A stretch of DNA of 14,599 nt, taken from Bacteroidota bacterium (GTDB lineage Bacteria; Bacteroidota; Bacteroidia; Flavobacteriales; Flavobacteriaceae). Where the stretch lies: positions 1 through 14,599 of the forward strand of contig JAHZIZ010000159.1 in NCBI GenBank assembly GCA_022601215.1, in the 5' to 3' direction. Shown here one piece after another: positions 5,846 to 12,541 of this stretch. A model generated the notes under the pieces. It was not told the origin of the DNA, searched no databases, and worked only from the letters and a program-made list of their open reading frames with translations. Within the stretch, counting starts at the first letter, position 1; the number at the start of each line of letters is the position of its first letter. A program made the translations under genes and the position numbers.

Positions 5846-7177
5846 CTAGTCTTTATCTTTATCCATGAGCTCTCTAATCTTTCTCGCTTCCCAATCTTTT
5901 CCTAGTAAAGGATTATAATTAAACGTCTCCATCGCGTGACCTGCAACTCCAAATCCCCAACCTACGATAGGAAACAATGCCCAAGGAAATCCTGTACTAA
6001 TTACATTCAGATAGATAAAAACAAGAACCATAACACAATAAATACCAAAGTGAATATAGAAGCCTTTTAACGCCTCCACCTTCTTCTTGGCCAGCTCATA
6101 TTTTTTAGCAGATATATATTCTTTCTGTGTTTCCTTTACAACAGTAACATGAGTAGTTAGCATAGGAATCGAGACAGAAAATGTTCGTTCGTCCTGATAA
6201 ATTTTCATTGGACGGTCGGTTATAATGCCGTACCGTTGTCTAATATTTTGAAGTCCAACACCGCTGCTTTTTTTAAGAACTTTTTTCGGCTGTATATTAT
6301 TCACAACCATCAAATTTCCATCCTCCTCTTTAATACTAATATGCAGTTTTTTTGAAGGAGTTACCTGATTGTGCTTTACCGCATTCTCTAATAACAATTG
6401 TAACGATAGGGGAACCACCCTTGCTTCCAAATTGCTAACAGTCTCAGGTACAGTAAAGACAATACTATCTTCAAAACGCATCTTAATTAGCGACATGTAT
6501 AACTTAGCAAATTTTAACTCCTCAGCTACTGTTACTAACTCTTTGTTCTTTTGCTCCAACACATATCGATATACTTTAGACAGCGCCGTGGTAAATCGTG
6601 TAGCAGCTTCAGGATTTTCTTCTATAAGACTGGTAAGTACATTTAAGCTATTGAATAAGAAATGTGGATCTAGTTGATTCTTTAAGGCATCAAATTGGGC
6701 GGAAGCAGTCTTCGCAATTATCTTTTGCTCCTTTACTTTATTTTCCTGTTTGTATCGATAGAAATAAATGGCATAGAATATCGCAGTGATCACCATGGAT
6801 ATAATAAAACTCCCATAGTAGTGTTCTATTCGTTCCGTGCCAATAAAATCGGTAATAGAAGTATCTTGAATAACCACCTTAGAAAAAAGATGAAGGAGGA
6901 ACAAAGCCACAACGGTAACTATCATTCCTCCAAAAATTCCCTTTAATAAGTTTTGTAGCTTGAACAATTTACTACCATACCTTTTAATAAGATAATTGAT
7001 TAAAAGCATATTGGCCATGTAAAGAACAATAGAATATAACTGATTGTATCCAAAGACAATTAAAATTTCCTTGCCAGTGTCATAGCTATACCCATTAAGA
7101 TATTGAATGACTCCAATTACAATAAATATTAGCACCCCTATAAAAAATGCTCTCCAAAGTTCTTTAAGTATCCGCAT
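5846..7177 (-). CDS. LytS-like histidine kinase with a C-terminal 2TM domain
   Basis: This 443-residue sensor kinase has four hydrophobic segments at about 9-27, 39-64, 81-98 and 123-141, then a coiled linker and a His_kinase domain. QLDPHFLFNSLN carries phosphoacceptor His172, LLLENAVKHN (261-270) contains the ATP-binding Asn265, and GVGLQNIRQRYG (306-317) is the glycine box. Kinases of this LytS/YehU-type family phosphorylate LytTR regulators such as the one at 3656-4411. After the catalytic part (about residue 342), residues 355-440 add a complete 2TM domain (KGFYIH with His376, GWGFGVAGHA with His414, GKDWEARKIRELMDKD). This returns the chain to the membrane after the kinase core, an unusual place for a sensor. 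Its ATG follows the TPR gene stop by one base. Confidence 0.95.
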   Translation of the reverse strand: MRILKELWRAFFIGVLIFIVIGVIQYLNGYSYDTGKEILIVFGYNQLYSIVLYMANMLLINYLIKRYGSKLFKLQNLLKGIFGGMIVTVVALFLLHLFSKVVIQDTSITDFIGTERIEHYYGSFIISMVITAIFYAIYFYRYKQENKVKEQKIIAKTASAQFDALKNQLDPHFLFNSLNVLTSLIEENPEAATRFTTALSKVYRYVLEQKNKELVTVAEELKFAKLYMSLIKMRFEDSIVFTVPETVSNLEARVVPLSLQLLLENAVKHNQVTPSKKLHISIKEEDGNLMVVNNIQPKKVLKKSSGVGLQNIRQRYGIITDRPMKIYQDERTFSVSIPMLTTHVTVVKETQKEYISAKKYELAKKKVEALKGFYIHFGIYCVMVLVFIYLNVISTGFPWALFPIVGWGFGVAGHAMETFNYNPLLGKDWEARKIRELMDKDKD

Positions 7178-7178
7178 A

Positions 7179-7805
7179 TTACTCTCCGCAGTTTTCTGCT
7201 AAGGCTTGCTTGGCATAATCGCCTCCACCTTTTGGGTGAAATGGGCCTTTTGGTTCATAAGTTTCATATAGTGCCGCTGCCTTTTTCAAGTCCTCGCAAA
7301 AGGAACTGGTATCTTGTCCAAAAAAACGTGCAGTTCCCATATCCCATTCTACTTTTCCGAAAGCCACTCTAGGGTTGCTAGGGTCAAGTTTATGGGCTTC
7401 AGAATATAGCTGAGCCACTTTCTGAGAATAGGTCATGCCGTATTTGGCACCGTCAAAAACAATCCAAGCGGTATATAGTTGTGCTTGTATTACTAAAATC
7501 TCAGCATTGTCTTTAGAAATGGCTTTCGCATCATTAATAAAATCTTGAGCTTTCTTTAACTGCGCAGTAAGCTTCGTTTCATCCTTCTCATTGAAGCTGT
7601 ACAGTACATTTATTTGGGCAACATAAAATGGAGGCAACCAATTGTCTGGTTCGGCTTGCGAAATCCGCTCAAATAAGTTCGCTGCTTCCCATTGTTTCCC
7701 TTCTTGCCAAAGCTCAAAGCCTTTCGTCATTCCCTTTTCGAACTTTGATTGACTAAATCCTGTAAAGGAGATTAAGGTAATGGCGATGATAAATAATTGT
7801 TTCAT
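7179..7805 (-). CDS. Secreted TPR protein
   Basis: This 208-residue protein starts with a Sec signal peptide (MKQLFIIAITLISFTGFSQS, cleavage probably before or after Gln19), so it should be periplasmic or envelope-bound. The body is helical with TPR-like units. The clearest are at about 25-60 (GFELWQEGKQWEAANLFERISQ, AEPDN) and 115-150 (YSQKVAQLYSEAHKLDPSNP). The C-terminal part contains two Cys (the first in FCEDLKKAAALYETY, the second in ENCGE). TPR units mediate protein contacts, and no enzyme motif is seen. An ATG at 7850 would add 15 residues ahead of a perfect signal peptide, so 7805 is chosen. It is translationally adjacent to the kinase, suggesting an accessory or sensory partner of the receptor-kinase system. 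Confidence 0.85.
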   Translation of the reverse strand: MKQLFIIAITLISFTGFSQSKFEKGMTKGFELWQEGKQWEAANLFERISQAEPDNWLPPFYVAQINVLYSFNEKDETKLTAQLKKAQDFINDAKAISKDNAEILVIQAQLYTAWIVFDGAKYGMTYSQKVAQLYSEAHKLDPSNPRVAFGKVEWDMGTARFFGQDTSSFCEDLKKAAALYETYEPKGPFHPKGGGDYAKQALAENCGE

Positions 7806-7833
7806 AATACTTGTTTTATGAGTTATAAAGTTA

Positions 7834-7947
7834 TTAAGATAAAAGGACATTTAATCCTATTCCTGTAAATAGTAATGCAAGACTCATCCGCATGAGTACT
7901 TTAAACGATAGATTTCTTCCTTGTAATTTTAATAGTATACCCAGCAC
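7834..7947 (-). CDS. Possible 37-residue membrane peptide or gene remnant
   Basis: This short frame starts at GTG 7947, ten bases after the DUF2141 stop, and ends at TAA 7834, 28 bases before the TPR gene. It would read LGILLKLQGRNLSFK then VLMRMSLALLFTGIGLNVLLS, a hydrophobic peptide with a basic middle. It fills the only sizeable gap in an otherwise packed operon. A TAG at 7956-7954 blocks any upstream start, and no ATG precedes the hydrophobic part except an internal one. It may be a real single-helix peptide or the C-terminal scrap of a lost membrane gene. It is not recognised as a family. Confidence 0.3.
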   Translation of the reverse strand: MLGILLKLQGRNLSFKVLMRMSLALLFTGIGLNVLLS

Positions 7948-7957
7948 AGCGATCTAT

Positions 7958-8371
7958 TTAGAGGTTTATATCCATTTTTTTTAGCGCTCCATTTTTGACC
8001 TCGAAACGTGCATCTTCCCATTTAGGTGGCCCAAAGAAACCTTTGGCTCCATTAGAACATCCGTATGGTTCTGCTGGAACCATACCCATCATCATATTGA
8101 GTTTCCCATTACTGTCCTTGTCATGATAACAAGAAATGGCATACACACCATCTGGTATTTCGGTAAAAGTTACTTTTGCTTTCTTGTTTGTGATTTCAGA
8201 AGATAGTGAGACATAGGTAGCAGCTAACCACTTAGCTTCTTCATTATATAACCCTACCATCACTTTACCATCATTATTCTTAAACTCATTAATTGAAACT
8301 TCAATAGTGTTCTGCGCTTGGGCAAAAATTCCAGTAATTAAAAAGACCAAATACACGAATACGTTTTGCAT
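7958..8371 (-). CDS. Secreted DUF2141 protein
   Basis: This 137-residue protein begins with a signal peptide (MQNVFVYLVFLITGIFAQAQ, cleavage near AQA-Q) and continues as a DUF2141 domain. The family marks are GKVMVGLYN, the central PDGVYAISCYHDKDSNGKLN with the DxDxNGKLN loop, and EPYGCSNGAKGFFGPPKWEDARF. The predicted fold is a beta-sandwich exposed outside the cytoplasm. The family function is not known. The Asp/Asn-rich loop resembles a Ca2+-binding loop, which is inference. It is the first gene of the operon leading to the TPR protein and kinase, with a LytTR-type repeat and a promoter upstream. Confidence 0.92.
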   Translation of the reverse strand: MQNVFVYLVFLITGIFAQAQNTIEVSINEFKNNDGKVMVGLYNEEAKWLAATYVSLSSEITNKKAKVTFTEIPDGVYAISCYHDKDSNGKLNMMMGMVPAEPYGCSNGAKGFFGPPKWEDARFEVKNGALKKMDINL

Positions 8372-8396
8372 GATTGTTGTTTTATAATTGATACTT

Positions 8397-8428
8397 CAAA
8401 TATCTATCGTAAGACCCTTTAAAAGAAA
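8397..8428 (-). promoter_or_regulatory. Promoter of the DUF2141-TPR-kinase operon
   Basis: On the - strand, GATATTTG (8404-8397) is one base from the TAnnTTTG -7 consensus. TTT stands at 8428-8426, where the 2TM promoter has TTG, again 21 bases away. The start codon is 25 bases downstream. The -7 box and leader (TTTGAAGTATCAATTA, 8400-8385) match the TonB receptor leader at 15 of 16 bases. The poor -33 element fits an activator-dependent promoter. Confidence 0.55.
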
Positions 8429-8437
8429 ACAGTCTTA

Positions 8438-8467
8438 CCCAATTGTCATTTTTGGCGACTCAACTGT
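8438..8467 (-). promoter_or_regulatory. Putative LytTR site 2
   Basis: On the - strand, ACAGTTGAG (8467-8459), 12 bases, then ACAATTGGG (8446-8438). Seven of nine positions agree between the halves. The distal half touches the last base of the TonB receptor stop codon. The proximal edge is 33 bases from the -7 box, as at sites 1 and 3, so the regulator would contact RNA polymerase in the same geometry. Confidence 0.7.
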
Positions 8468-10653
8468 TACAGAGTATCTAATTGATTGTCCGTTCCGTCT
8501 TCACTTATGGTCCAAAAGAAGCCAACAAAAAAGAACTGATCAGCAGCAGGACGTAACGCTCTTCTATTAAAATTCCCCATGGTATTCGGAGTGTTCGCAT
8601 ACTGGTATCCGTTAATATTGTTGAATCCAAAAGCATTGTTAACTGAGAAATACAATATTTTTTGTTGTGATATTAAATACGCCCAATTGAAACTTACGCT
8701 ATTGAATCCTTTAGTTTTATCTTGGAGAAAACCTTGATCATTAGGGTTGGTGAAAGCGCGACCACTTCCGTACTGATAACTCACTCCTACCTGGCTTTTC
8801 CAGTCGGTTATAAACCATTTTCCCACTACAGATAGGTTATGCGAGTTCGCAAAAGAAGGAGTTGTACTTATTGGGTAATTTCTGTATTTCCGTTCACTAT
8901 CCAAATATGAATAACTTATCCAATAGTCTACATTCTTAATAGATTCATTATCTCTGAAGAAGAAATCTAACCCCTGCGCATAACCGTCTCCATCATTGGT
9001 AAAATTACTATCAAAAAAAGGATCTTGGGTATCGAACATGACGAGACTTTTATATTCTTTTCTATATGCCTCAGCTCTAAATATTCTATTGTTCTTTGAG
9101 TACTGATAGTTTAAAATATAATGTTGTGTTTTCTGTGGGTCTAGGTCTTGTTGAAACTTTAAAATATCATTCAAAGGTTGCTGATAAAAATCTCCGTAAG
9201 CTAATGACACTTGGCTCCCTTTTCCAGTTTTATAGGCCACAGAAGCTCTTGGTGATATGGTAAATTTATCAAACAACTGGCTGTGTTCGGCACGTAGCCC
9301 TACCTTCATTGCAAACTTTCTAGAAAAAATGAGATCGGCTTCTGAAAATACCGCTGTAATATTGTTATTAAAGCCATAACTATCTATAGAAGTATCTATA
9401 AAAGGATTATCGAAAGATTCATTAAAATCGGTTAAAAACTGTTCAGCTCCAAAGTTTAACTTTACTCGATTACTAAAACGCTTGCGAAACTTAAGCTTAA
9501 AATGAGCGGAATTTTCAATATTATCAATCTCATTGTCAAGAAAACCAACTTTGTTATTACTATGCGTAAAACTTCCTCCTGCCTGTATCTTCCAGCTATC
9601 TCCCAAAGTACCACTATAGCTTGTATTTGTGTATAAATTTTTATTGTTAAGTTTAAAATTAACACCCTCCGGAATATTGATATCTTCTTGAGTCAACTCA
9701 AAATTAGTAGCGTCAAAAGCTGCATACATCTTAAACAAACCTTTATCAAACTTTCTTCTAAAAACAGTTTCTCCAGCAAAAGCTTGGAAAGGTTTTTCCC
9801 AATCATTCCTATCTGGAAAAGCAGCGATGTACGGAGCCAGGTTGATATAACTCGTATTAAAGCTTAAAGAACTCTTTTCCCATTTTTGTGTATTACCAAT
9901 GCTTCCTCCAACACTCATTATAGCAATATCCGTTTTTTCTTGAGTTGGTTCATCTATAGTATTTAGGAGTAGTACCGAAGACAAAGCTTGTCCATACTCT
10001 GCGGAGTAACCCCCAGTAGAGAATGTAATACCGTCGAATAAAAATGGGCTATATCGTCCACGAGTAGGAATATTATTAGTGCTAGGCGTATAAGGTGTAA
10101 ATACACGAATACCATCTATAAAAATTTGTGTTTCTCCTGCATCACCGCCACGCACAAACAAACGACCATCTTCAGCAACCGTTGTTGTTCCCGGCAAGGT
10201 CTGTAAAGCTCCCACAAAATCGCCTAAAGCACTTGCAGTGGTAACAACATCTAAGGGTTTTAGTACAGAAACTTTGCTGTTGTCACCTGCTTCAAAAGTT
10301 CCTGCAGATAGGACTACGGCATCTAAAGAATTTACATCCTCCCTTAGTGTAACGGTTAGACCATTTAACTGAGTAACATCCGCGGCCATCATAAACTCTT
10401 CATACGTCACATAAGAGACGATTAATGTTTGTACCCCTTCTTCTCCTGTGGAGAATGAAAACTGACCCTGCGCATTGGTAGAGCCCCCATCATAGGTTCC
10501 ATCTAGATAAACGTTAGCTCCTTCAATAGGCGTCCCATTTTTCTGAGTCACTGTTCCTGAAATTTCCGTTTGGGCGAAAGTATCATAGGGAATAGTGGTC
10601 AATAGAAAAGTGAGAATGACAGCAAGAATTAGATGTGGTCTAGAAAGATTCAT
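8467..10653 (-). CDS. TonB-dependent outer-membrane receptor
   Basis: This 728-residue protein has a signal peptide (about 1-28, ending DTFAQ), then a CarboxypepD_reg-like domain at about 30-110 (ISGTVTQKNGTPIEGANVYL, with GGSTNAQGQFSF). A plug domain follows at about 125-235 (LGDFVGALQTLPGTTTVAED, LFVRGGDAGETQIFIDGIRV, GGYSAEYGQALSSVLLLNT), then a beta-barrel to the end. It should carry a substrate across the outer membrane with energy from TonB-ExbBD. No SusD-like partner follows, so it is not a SusCD polysaccharide transporter. The barrel ends FFVGFFWTI but a 12-residue acidic tail (SEDGTDNQLDTL) follows the usual aromatic C-terminus. The promoter carries LytTR site 3. The substrate is unknown. 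Confidence 0.95.
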   Translation of the reverse strand: MNLSRPHLILAVILTFLLTTIPYDTFAQTEISGTVTQKNGTPIEGANVYLDGTYDGGSTNAQGQFSFSTGEEGVQTLIVSYVTYEEFMMAADVTQLNGLTVTLREDVNSLDAVVLSAGTFEAGDNSKVSVLKPLDVVTTASALGDFVGALQTLPGTTTVAEDGRLFVRGGDAGETQIFIDGIRVFTPYTPSTNNIPTRGRYSPFLFDGITFSTGGYSAEYGQALSSVLLLNTIDEPTQEKTDIAIMSVGGSIGNTQKWEKSSLSFNTSYINLAPYIAAFPDRNDWEKPFQAFAGETVFRRKFDKGLFKMYAAFDATNFELTQEDINIPEGVNFKLNNKNLYTNTSYSGTLGDSWKIQAGGSFTHSNNKVGFLDNEIDNIENSAHFKLKFRKRFSNRVKLNFGAEQFLTDFNESFDNPFIDTSIDSYGFNNNITAVFSEADLIFSRKFAMKVGLRAEHSQLFDKFTISPRASVAYKTGKGSQVSLAYGDFYQQPLNDILKFQQDLDPQKTQHYILNYQYSKNNRIFRAEAYRKEYKSLVMFDTQDPFFDSNFTNDGDGYAQGLDFFFRDNESIKNVDYWISYSYLDSERKYRNYPISTTPSFANSHNLSVVGKWFITDWKSQVGVSYQYGSGRAFTNPNDQGFLQDKTKGFNSVSFNWAYLISQQKILYFSVNNAFGFNNINGYQYANTPNTMGNFNRRALRPAADQFFFVGFFWTISEDGTDNQLDTL

Positions 10654-10679
10654 TTTTTGTTCGGTTTTAATTGATGCTT

Positions 10680-10711
10680 CAAAGATGTAGGCATTATGTC
10701 ATTTTCCTAAA
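10680..10711 (-). promoter_or_regulatory. Promoter of the TonB receptor gene
   Basis: On the - strand, CATCTTTG (10687-10680) differs from TAnnTTTG at one base, with TTT at 10711-10709 in the -33 position and 21 bases between. The leader TTTGAAGCATCAATTA (10683-10668) nearly repeats that of the DUF2141 gene. The ATG is 26 bases after the -7 box. Confidence 0.55.
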
Positions 10712-10720
10712 ATTAAAATG

Positions 10721-10750
10721 CTGAAATGTTATTTTAACTGACTCAATTGT
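10721..10750 (-). promoter_or_regulatory. Putative LytTR site 3
   Basis: On the - strand, ACAATTGAG (10750-10742), 12 bases, then ACATTTCAG (10729-10721). Seven of nine positions agree. The proximal edge is 33 bases from the receptor -7 box. The site is also 42 bases upstream of the divergent YdeI-like gene, whose possible -7 box TATCTTCA (10765-10772) is close enough that bound regulator could affect it as well. Confidence 0.7.
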
Positions 10751-10792
10751 AAAAAACAAAATAGTATCTTCACAAGACGAAACATTCTGGTT

Positions 10793-11386
10793 ATGAATAA
10801 AGCAAAAACAATTCCTGAGTACCTAAAGAATAACCAAAAATGGCAGGATGAAATCGATACATTGCGAGATATTCTAGCTAAAACAGAACTAACTGAAGCT
10901 ATTAAATGGGGAGCACCTGCCTATCTTTTAGATAAAAAAATATTGATAGGTATTGGAGCATTCAAAAATCATTTAGGGTTGTGGTTTCATCAAGGAGTTT
11001 TCTTAAAAGACACACATAGCAAATTGGTAAATGCTCAAGAATCTACAAAAGCCTTGCGGCAATGGCGCATTGAAAAAGGCGATACTATTGATGAAAGCAT
11101 AGTACGAGCATATGTGCAAGAGACTATTGAAAACTGTTTGGCGGGAAAAGAAATAAAGCCAGAACGAAAAACGGGAGTGTCCATTCCCCCAGAATTAGAA
11201 ACTGCTCTTAATTCAAATATAGATTTTAAAAATGCTTTTAGTGGTCTCACACCCGGTAAGCAAAGAGAATATGCTAATTATATTGCAGAGGCAAAACGAG
11301 AAGCTACGAAGCTATCGAGGTTAGAAAAAATTACCCCAATGGTCATTTCTGGGTCGGGATTACATGATAAATACAAGAACTGCTAA
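10793..11386 (+). CDS. YdeI/OmpD-associated family protein (DUF1801 + OmdA)
   Basis: This 197-residue protein has no signal peptide. Residues about 15-115 form a DUF1801 (YdhG-like) domain (LTEAIKWGAPAYLLDKKILI, FKNHLGLWFHQG). Residues about 135-195 form the OmdA / bacteriocin-protection YdeI domain (IPPELETALNSN, FSGLTPGKQREYANYIAEAK, then a short Gly-rich end SGSGLHDKY). E. coli and Salmonella relatives are linked to resistance to antimicrobial peptides, but the biochemical activity is unknown. It starts an operon, as the cyclase ATG comes six bases after its stop. It shares a 139-base divergent promoter region with the TonB receptor gene. Confidence 0.9.
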   Translation: MNKAKTIPEYLKNNQKWQDEIDTLRDILAKTELTEAIKWGAPAYLLDKKILIGIGAFKNHLGLWFHQGVFLKDTHSKLVNAQESTKALRQWRIEKGDTIDESIVRAYVQETIENCLAGKEIKPERKTGVSIPPELETALNSNIDFKNAFSGLTPGKQREYANYIAEAKREATKLSRLEKITPMVISGSGLHDKYKNC

Positions 11387-11392
11387 TCCTCT

Positions 11393-12493
11393 ATGGGGCT
11401 CCTTACAAATAGACGAATTGGTTTTTACGCAAAGCGTGCCATATGGATACTTATTATTTGGGTACTCATTTCGAATCTTATCTTTTTCTATGATCTCATT
11501 ACGTTGTCCAATGCAAGGGCTTTAGATAGCAATTTCGATTTCAGATCGGCTTTCATTGCCAATTTGGTTGTATCTATTTCTGCGGGAATTATTGGAGGTC
11601 TCATCACTGTAAACCTAATGGAGTATTGGTTGCGACAATACGCCTTCTGGAAAGCATTATTATTAATTATAGTTATTTATTGCGCCACGGCTATTTTAAT
11701 TAGCCTAATTGGGGCGGCTTATTTAGCCAGTGTAGAGTTCAATTTACCCATTTGGGATGCGGAAGTACTGGAAGAGGCAGGCTTTATTTTTGAGACATGG
11801 CGTTTTAGAAAAAGCTTCATCATTTGGTTATTTATCGTTGTACTCACCTTAATCGTCGTTATGATTAACGATAAATACGGACCCGGAGTTTTTCTAGATT
11901 ATTTAAAAGGGAAGTATTTCCAGCCTAAACGAGAACGCCGTATTTTTATGTTTGCCGATATTAAAGATGCGACCACCATTGCTGAAAACCTAGGTGAAGA
12001 ACGCTACTTTAACCTACTTAAGGACTTTTTTAAGGATATTGGAGGTCCCGTTGTACAAACAAGAGGCGAAATCTACCAATATGTTGGTGATGAGGTGGTC
12101 ATTTCCTGGAAGATGAAACAGGGACTACAAAATGCAAATGCCTTGAGTTGTTACTATTTAATGAATGATCGAATAGCAATCAAAAGTCAGCACTACATCA
12201 ATGCGTATGGTTTGGTTCCGCAATTTAAGGTAGGGTATCATTTTGGATCGGTCATGGTGGGGGAACTTGGTCAAATTAAGCGAGATATTGCCTTTTCTGG
12301 AGACGTGCTTAATACCGCAGCTCGAATTCAGGCAAAATGCAATGAACTTGAAGTTACTATTTTAGCGTCGGATGCTTTTTCCAATATCTTACCTTCTTTA
12401 CCAAATAGTTTAGTTAGACATAGTATGGGAAGGCACCACCTTAAAGGCAAAGCTCAGGCCATGGAACTTATCACCTTTCGGAACGAATATTGA
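11393..12493 (+). CDS. Membrane-bound class III adenylate/guanylate cyclase
   Basis: This 366-residue protein has four hydrophobic segments (about 15-36, 53-74, 88-112, 140-158), then a class III nucleotide cyclase domain at about 180-340. Both metal-binding Asp residues are present, Asp189 (FMFADIKDATTIAENLG) and Asp233 (YVGDEVVISW). The transition-state pair is Asn307 and Arg311 (LNTAAR). Asp304 (FSGD) occupies one of the two base-specifying positions. The other, usually Lys in ATP-specific enzymes, is Gln229 (YQYVGDE). The product is therefore probably cAMP, but this cannot be stated with certainty. Catalysis should be cytoplasmic. It lacks a HAMP or other known sensory domain, so the membrane part may sense or anchor. 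It is six bases downstream of the YdeI-like gene. Confidence 0.92.
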   Translation: MGLLTNRRIGFYAKRAIWILIIWVLISNLIFFYDLITLSNARALDSNFDFRSAFIANLVVSISAGIIGGLITVNLMEYWLRQYAFWKALLLIIVIYCATAILISLIGAAYLASVEFNLPIWDAEVLEEAGFIFETWRFRKSFIIWLFIVVLTLIVVMINDKYGPGVFLDYLKGKYFQPKRERRIFMFADIKDATTIAENLGEERYFNLLKDFFKDIGGPVVQTRGEIYQYVGDEVVISWKMKQGLQNANALSCYYLMNDRIAIKSQHYINAYGLVPQFKVGYHFGSVMVGELGQIKRDIAFSGDVLNTAARIQAKCNELEVTILASDAFSNILPSLPNSLVRHSMGRHHLKGKAQAMELITFRNEY

Positions 12494-12541
12494 TGTCATA
12501 GACATTGCATTACATCATTATAAACCATAAAACATTGAACC

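Noticed and set aside
7806..7850. Upstream ATG at 7850 adding 15 residues to the TPR protein
   Set aside because: It would bury a clear signal peptide (MKQLFIIAITLISF) inside the protein.
8409..8438. Inverted repeat GTAAGAC / GTCTTAC with a 16-base loop in the DUF2141 promoter
   Set aside because: It is a perfect 7-bp pair but spans the -33 region, has no T tract, and is absent from the two related promoters. It may be chance, and the direct repeat explains the region better.
8467..10653. TonB receptor as part of a SusCD polysaccharide-utilisation locus
   Set aside because: No SusD-like lipoprotein and no glycoside hydrolase or other carbohydrate-active enzyme is next to it, and the 728-residue length is short for SusC.
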